From Sialis fuliginosa (lineage: Eukaryota; Arthropoda; Insecta; Megaloptera; Sialidae): DNA of 64,000 nt. Of the stretch, positions 57,994 through 64,000 are shown piece after piece. The stretch lies in the NCBI GenBank assembly GCA_961205875.1, contig OY540811.1, positions 17,539,248 through 17,603,247 of the forward strand, written 5' to 3'. Position 1 is the first letter of the stretch, and the number at the start of each line of letters is the position of its first letter. A model generated the notes under the pieces. It was given only the letters and a program-made list of their open reading frames with translations, was not told the DNA's origin and ran no database searches. A program made the position numbers and the translations under genes.

Positions 57994-58612
57994 TTAAGGG
58001 AGAAAGCCACTGTGATTGGCCAAAAAAATTTCAATGTTGGGGAATTTTTTTCGCAAGTATACTAATTATTTAAGGGTCCGGCAGGGGACATTTTCTTAAA
58101 TATGTATATTCAACCAATTTTTATTGAAAATATTAAAAATTTACAAAGTTATGAGCCTCGATGTGACGGCGAAAAAAATATTTGTCTTTCTTGTCCATCG
58201 AAATTTCGGGATAGGTTATCGGAAAAAATATACATAAATATTTTATCAACATCTACATGAATATAGTGTAACTATGGTTGTTCGTAGACGACGGTTTGAT
58301 TTTTTTTTAATTCAAGCGTTCTTAAAAAAATAGTAATTATCAAAATTTCAAAAAGCGACTACCCACAGACAACCACTGCAATTACAAAAATTTAGAAAAA
58401 AAATTTTATCGATTCATTAGTCGTTTCGAGAAAAACGCGTTTAAAATTTTCTGAGGGTCATAACCGACTGTACTATCTGCTCACACTAAATTAACTGTAA
58501 CTCGCAATTTTTAATAATTTTCAATAATTTTTTGTATATAGTTTTGTATAGGTATACTTTTAAAAAATGCATAAAAAAACTACTTTTCCGTATCAGTGGC
58601 TTTCCCCTTTAA
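57994..58612. mobile_element. piggyBac-like MITE flanked by TTAA
   Basis: TTAAGGGAGAAAGCCACTG at the left and, complemented at the right, TTAAAGGGGAAAGCCACTG are inverted ends with TTAA at the outer edges, the piggyBac target. Internal sequence is non-coding and AT-rich apart from a GGGTCCGGCAGGGGACA word. 619 bp. The TIR is about 19 bp with one or two mismatches. Confidence 0.72.
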
Positions 58613-61575
58613 TATAGGTACATAATATGCGATATTTGAATCTAGAAACTGGCATTCCCTATTCCAGGAAATACCCATTATAGTTAATGGAATATCCGTA
58701 CTTAGTAAATTACGTGCAGTGCATTGTGCATTATAATATGTTGGTTTGTTTTTAATTATCTTTTTGTGTGCATGATATTGTCATATTAATTTTATAGAAC
58801 AGGCGTGGCCAAAAGGTTGATCGAGATTACTACCCTATCACGTCTTCAATTTCAGTCGATCGCGACAACTTTTTTTTAAATATGTGTAAAAAAATTTAGG
58901 AGATGGTGGATGGTTTGAAAATATATTAAATAGTTTTTATTTCACTTTTAAAGTTTCTGCCTATATAATTTGTCCACTATTTTCGTACAATAAACCTACT
59001 TTTATTGATTACAAAATCTAAGAAGGTTTTATGATACAAGTCCAATTTTTACTAAAATAAAATCATAATGTAACATTGTATACCTATTTGAAGATTATAG
59101 CCATAAAACCAGTGACTGTACATTTTATTTACAATTTATGAAGCATAAAAACATTGTAAACAAACAACAGTCTCCAAGACCTTGACTATATCATTCCAAA
59201 ACATTAAAAACCAATCGTGTCAAAAGTACATTAATTGAAACAATTACAAAAGCAGATAGTTAAAATATTTTTGTATGTAATTATTTTTTTATGTTAGTTC
59301 ACTAACTGCTATTTTTACTACTACAACATTGGCACGCGTCCGTAGTAACTAACAATAATAATAATAGTTATATAACCACACCGAATCGTGTGCTAGGTTT
59401 CATTGACACCGGAAGTACTCGCACACAACAATAGATGGCGTCAGTATGCGTGATGAGTATTATTTCTTTTTTTTCGAGACCTGAAATTATGATTTTTCTT
59501 ATAGTGGTATTTATCTCCAATCCACTCCATTTAATATTTGTGTGCGTATAGCTATTACACATGTCGTACGTTCTCACATGTAATTATATATTTCTTTTTC
59601 TGTGTGTACAGAGTGTATATCTATGAGGAAAAAAAAAATTGGTTTTTCTTCATATTGTAATGACAGTTTTGAGCAAAATTCGCTTAATTATAATTTTAAA
59701 ATCCACTGCATCTCGATTATTTTTTAAAATGGAACGAACGAGTTTTGAAACTCACCTCTCCGCATATATTTAGCATTTTAAATAAAGTGATATGTTTTCT
59801 AACATTTAAGGCGTTCTTGATTGTTGTTGTTTTTATATTTCTAGCTAAGAAAGAACTATTTTCGATATCACTGAATCCCAATAATTAACATAAATATGTG
59901 ATCTATTTTATATCGATGGTCTTGTCATAACATGATAACTGAAAAAATGTGTTTTTACAGGAGAGAAATTTAAATGTTTATTTCAAGTATACCTGTTTCA
60001 TTCAGATATTAAATTACCATTTATATTTTAACGTATTTCTCTAATTGATACTATGAATAGACCAAACGAAAAAATACACAAAATAAGTATATTTTTCTGT
60101 AGGCTTTCGCGGCCGTTGTTTATCAATACATGAGCATAGTTTCAATTTATGACCTAAGATAATAATTTACTTGTACCTACAGGTAAACATTCTTTATTTA
60201 AATATAATGTACATATGTACATACACATATTGGTAATTGTTTTTGGTTCTTTGTAACTAACGTATAACTGTTTAAAATAGAATTTAGAAGTTAGGAAAAT
60301 TTACAAAACATAAGCTTTTTTTATTGATCATAATAAAAACAAAATTGTACTACATTTTGATATTATAGTTGAATTTTCATGAACTTAACACTTCTATTTT
60401 TAATTTAAAACCACAATACATTTACATAGAAAACCTTTTTTTTAATCAAAATCAATACCTATAATATTGCATGTATATTTTTATTCACAATGTTGATTTA
60501 TATTTCCAACGTTAGCATCTTCAAAGTAAATATACAGGTTGTGACAGCTGCATTTCTGTATTTTTTTCTGTAGAATGTTGTTCTAAGCAACGGTCCCAAA
60601 CCAGGACTTGTATTCCCTTCGAGTTACTTTCGCCTGATCCTTTTACCGTAAAGGTGTGCCCAGGAATAAAAGGACGACCTTAGTCCCCTCGTGGAATATA
60701 TATTTTACCTCTAGTTTAATTTAAAATAGTTCACTAACCAAAAGATGTCTTCAATAGATCTATGTCCTTTAAAAAGCACAAATGTGGGGCGAGTATCAGA
60801 TTTTGTATACGGTTTCTGATGTTTTTTTTCCAATGAATATTGATGAGTCTATAAAATATAATATATCTTGTATAGGTAGAGAGACCAATTTGAAACCAAA
60901 GCGGCACTCTTGGCACTAAAAATCACAAAATTTCATATGTTTATCAATTTTGAATTTTACATATTATACAAATTACATTTATTTTTTCCACAGTTTGTTA
61001 AATGCCATTAATCCTTTTAGCTTCTTAATAGCTCACGTAACAATACAATTTTTTGTGATAATTTGTATCTATGAATTTGCACGTGACACATTTAAGATGT
61101 GTCACAATCTGAATGACAATAACTGTTCTAGTAATTTGAAATATTGGAACCAAAAAACAGTATTAATTGGAAAAAAACAATTCGATAATATGAGGAATAT
61201 TTTACAACTGTATATAATTTTATATGAAATATATTGTAAACATTTTTACTCTATATGGTACGCTAATATTTAACTGCCTTTACTGCTTTAACTTGGTTAA
61301 AAATGTATTATATACTATGAAATAATTGTATAGCACTTCATTCTTTTAATATATACTAGTATTTTATTATAGGTATTGAATACATAAAAACGTTCCTTTA
61401 AAATGTATATAAGAAAAAAATATAATTCTTCTGCATGTTAAATTTTTGTATGCATTTATAAATTTTTTTATCGAAATAAAAAATGTCTACGTTAATGGCA
61501 ATTGTTACCACAGTATCTTTTGGATTTCATAAAGTATGAGGATTTTTTGCACATTTTTGTAGCATAAAATACAAT
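58613..61575. other. Non-coding stretch
   Basis: I see no gene. CAGGCGTGGCCAAAAGGTTG at 58800 resembles a hAT terminal motif, but no matching right end was found. A patch at 60540-60700 (ACCAGGACTTGTATTCCCTT, AGGTGTGCCCAGGAATAAAA) is GC-richer and may be a transposon fragment. The 107-codon frame at 60950-61273 starts with TTG and has no recognisable domain. Confidence 0.4.
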
Positions 61576-61910
61576 AATGTCCGGTGTTATAAAAGAACTA
61601 ACAAATTTGCTAGCTAGCAAGCACTTTCAAATTGGGTATTAATTCTGTGATAGTATCTATGGATAAGTAATGGAATTTAGAGCAGTGATTCTTCAATTTA
61701 TTGCAACACAGTTGGCGACTCTAACCGTACAAAATAATTTTCATAATTACCACTGTTTTAATATCATTGGTGTTTACTTACCACGCGTGCACGAAACTTG
61801 TCAAATACTTCATTAAACTTCAAGATAACAGTCAGATAGGTTTGAAACCTCATTTGAAAGTGCTTACAAGCTTGCAAATTTTGTTAGCTCGTTTATAATA
61901 CCATGCATAA
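61576..61910. mobile_element. MITE, 'TGTCCGGTATTATAAAGGA' family, copy 6
   Basis: The left end is TGTCCGGTGTTATAAAAGAA and the right end is the complement of a degenerate tip (TTTATAATACCATGCATA). The interior aligns along its length with the copy at 12434 (ATCTATGGAT, TGGAATTTAGAGCAGTGA, CAACACAGTTGGC, CGTACAAAATAATTTTCATA), indicating a common source. Confidence 0.82.
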
Positions 61911-64000
61911 GATTTTCTAAATATTGTTCAGTTCTAATTATTTTTTCCTATAATCTTTTGTATTGGAATGTAAATAAGTTAAAAACACAATTTATATATA
62001 TACATATTATATAAAAAAGTTGTAATATACTTAACTTGTTAAATTTTGAAAATTCAAATATATTATTAACACATTGCTTTTTAATATATTGGCTACTCTT
62101 ACTAAGGATAATAATTTTAATATCTACCTGAACATCAATACATTTGTCTATATTTATTTCTCATCTAGCGTAGGTTTAAAATATAAGTCTTCTACGGCAT
62201 ATAAGATTTATAATACTGCAGAAATAGCCTCCTATTCTATATCCATAGAAGTTATTCTCTGTAGTTTCAAATAAATCAGTGGTTTCATTCAAGGATTCTG
62301 AAGTACTGGACGGTACAAAAGTACAGCGATATTTTATTGAACACTCTTACAAAGGATACCGTATGTTTCTTACAATGAAACCCTAATTCGCTCCATTGGT
62401 TCTTCCCTATTTCAGGAAAACTTTTTCAAATAAAAGAACTTATCTGCTAAGAATTTATGTAGTTCGTAGGTAGCCTTTTGATGCTTGCAATTTAATCATG
62501 TGGTCTTATTTATTGCATAATATTTATTATTTTGTAAAGGGGGGAGGTAGATGAGACTTTATATTTTCTAGTGCGTTGTTATATTAATAATATGTATAAC
62601 AACTAATCTCTAGATACCGTCAAAGGAGGCAACTTTGATTTCGAGGGCTACTTCAAATTATCACTTTTTATTTTATTTTTTAATGACAATGCCTGAAAGT
62701 AGATAAAACCCCGACGAATTTATTTATTTTTTATCAAAAAATATACACTATAAGTTATTCAACGAAGAAATTAAAAACCTGTCAATGTAGTCCTATTTTA
62801 CGGTTTTCAATTCATGTTGGGAATTCTAACTCGTGTTATGTTTTTGCTGTAATGCATGAGTTATTAATGTAATCCTAGAATTTTTATTTATGCTTGTTGT
62901 GCATTTCATTGGCGTCACATTAAAATATTCTACACTACTTACATCATAATAAATACCATTACTCTTATCAGAACCGCATTTTCACATATATAGGCTAATG
63001 CCTGTTACGCTAAATTGAAAGGGGCACTTAAATAATATTTTTCATTATTTTTGTATGTTATTTTCATGAACACAATGTTTTTCTTATTTTGGTTAGAAAA
63101 TTGTTGTTAATTATAATTTGTTTATTAATTAAAATATAAAATTTTTCGCAAACTTGAAATTCTTAAAATATAGTACATGTTACATAAATCTATCTATAAC
63201 GAATAGTGGTTTAACTTAACTATCAAATTAAAAATTTCAGAGTTATCCCCAAGTAAAAAAAAAATTTCAAACCATAATAAAAATAAATAATTAATTAAAA
63301 TATATATTAATAAAAACAATATATTTAATTTAAGTTATTTTTAAATTGTTTTTCATTCCCGGGTTCAGAACATCAATATTGAACATAATTTGCTTGCGCG
63401 CTAAAATTAATCATGCTGAAATGAACTTGGGTCTGGTCATTATCGCCTGTTTAGTATGACCGAGCTGAGATTTGATTTGGGCGTTATGCGGTTAAAAGTC
63501 TAAATAATATGCGCTAAACAAATAGAAGTAATAAGATATAAAAACAAACTTATTTATTTTTGGTTACTCTGAATAATTTTACAGAAGCCGCCATTGTTGT
63601 ACGTTTATGTTTGCAATGGAGATGTAAACTCTCACGTTGCAGTTGCTAAAATACTCAACACAAGCAATATCTCATATACATACATACATTGGTATTTTTT
63701 CGCAGAACTGTTTTTGCTAGTCTGCACTACTGTAGCACATATTTTTTATCCGTTTTTTTTTTGCGGTAAACTTTAGTGGTAAAAGTTTTTATTAACGTTA
63801 CATAATTCGTATCATATCATTTTAAAATAAAATTATACATGTCTGAAGAGATCTTTACTAAAGAATAGTTTTAAATGATGATGAAAATTTTTGCATTTAT
63901 ATTTTTTGCTCTAATTTAAATTGTATGTATTATTTGTAATTAGTATTTAGTTTATTCTTCTTTGTTAGTTTTTTATAACTTTTATTTTATAGATAAAAAG
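61911..64000. other. Non-coding stretch
   Basis: AT-rich DNA with no supported gene, RNA gene or transposon end. Short frames at 62074 and 63594 have no motif. Confidence 0.4.

Noticed and set aside
58799-58870. hAT-like left end CAGGCGTGGCCAAAAGGTTG
   Set aside because: No matching right end or target duplication could be found nearby.
60950-61273. 107-codon frame resembling a membrane protein
   Set aside because: The start is TTG, hydrophobicity follows from AT richness, and no GR or OR motif is present.

Overview
The window is AT-rich, intron-bearing eukaryotic DNA, most likely from a moth or butterfly. Three things point there: a Lep1-type Helitron end, other short repeats with chemoreceptor-flank character common in Lepidoptera, and a cluster of insect gustatory receptor (GR) genes whose last exons carry the GR signature (T/S)Y-LVILI-QF. 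The species call is inference. No LTR retroelement, provirus, Polinton, rRNA, tRNA or CRISPR array was recognised.

The clear protein-coding content is one GR cluster between about 24.4 and 45.7 kb. Two receptors lie on the minus strand (GrB at 28881-27828 and GrA at 26367-24442). Five lie on the plus strand (Gr1 29369, Gr2 32134, Gr3 36421, Gr4 38620, Gr5 42958). All share one architecture: a large first exon of about 310-337 codons, then exons of about 23, 30-32 and 20 codons, every intron in phase 0. Rebuilding the short 3' exons from splice sites and paralogue alignment gives proteins of 383-410 residues, the usual GR length.

The cluster shows rearrangement. Gr1 lost the 3' splice site of intron 1, and the intron remnant is open and in frame. 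GrA is followed by a second, orphan copy of exon 2 and then the only exon 3-exon 4 pair on that strand. GrB has no terminal exons of its own and may share those of GrA. A decayed GrB-like first exon lies at about 34.9 kb. Two kinds of conserved upstream block mark the Gr1-3 and Gr4-5 subgroups, and displaced or inverted copies of these blocks show where divergent gene pairs used to be.

Outside the cluster the window is mostly non-coding and carries many non-autonomous DNA transposons: a foldback hAT-like element with exact 8-bp target duplications, a six-copy MITE family (one copy nested in another element), a pogo/Tigger remnant that keeps a PCNA-binding-type tail, an element with a zinc-binding ORF fragment, a TTAA-flanked piggyBac-like element, mariner-like TA elements and Helitrons. 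At 49.37-50.0 kb there is a probable promoter and first coding exon of an unidentified plus-strand gene. Its likely start codon sits in the loop of a perfect 8-bp GC-rich hairpin.
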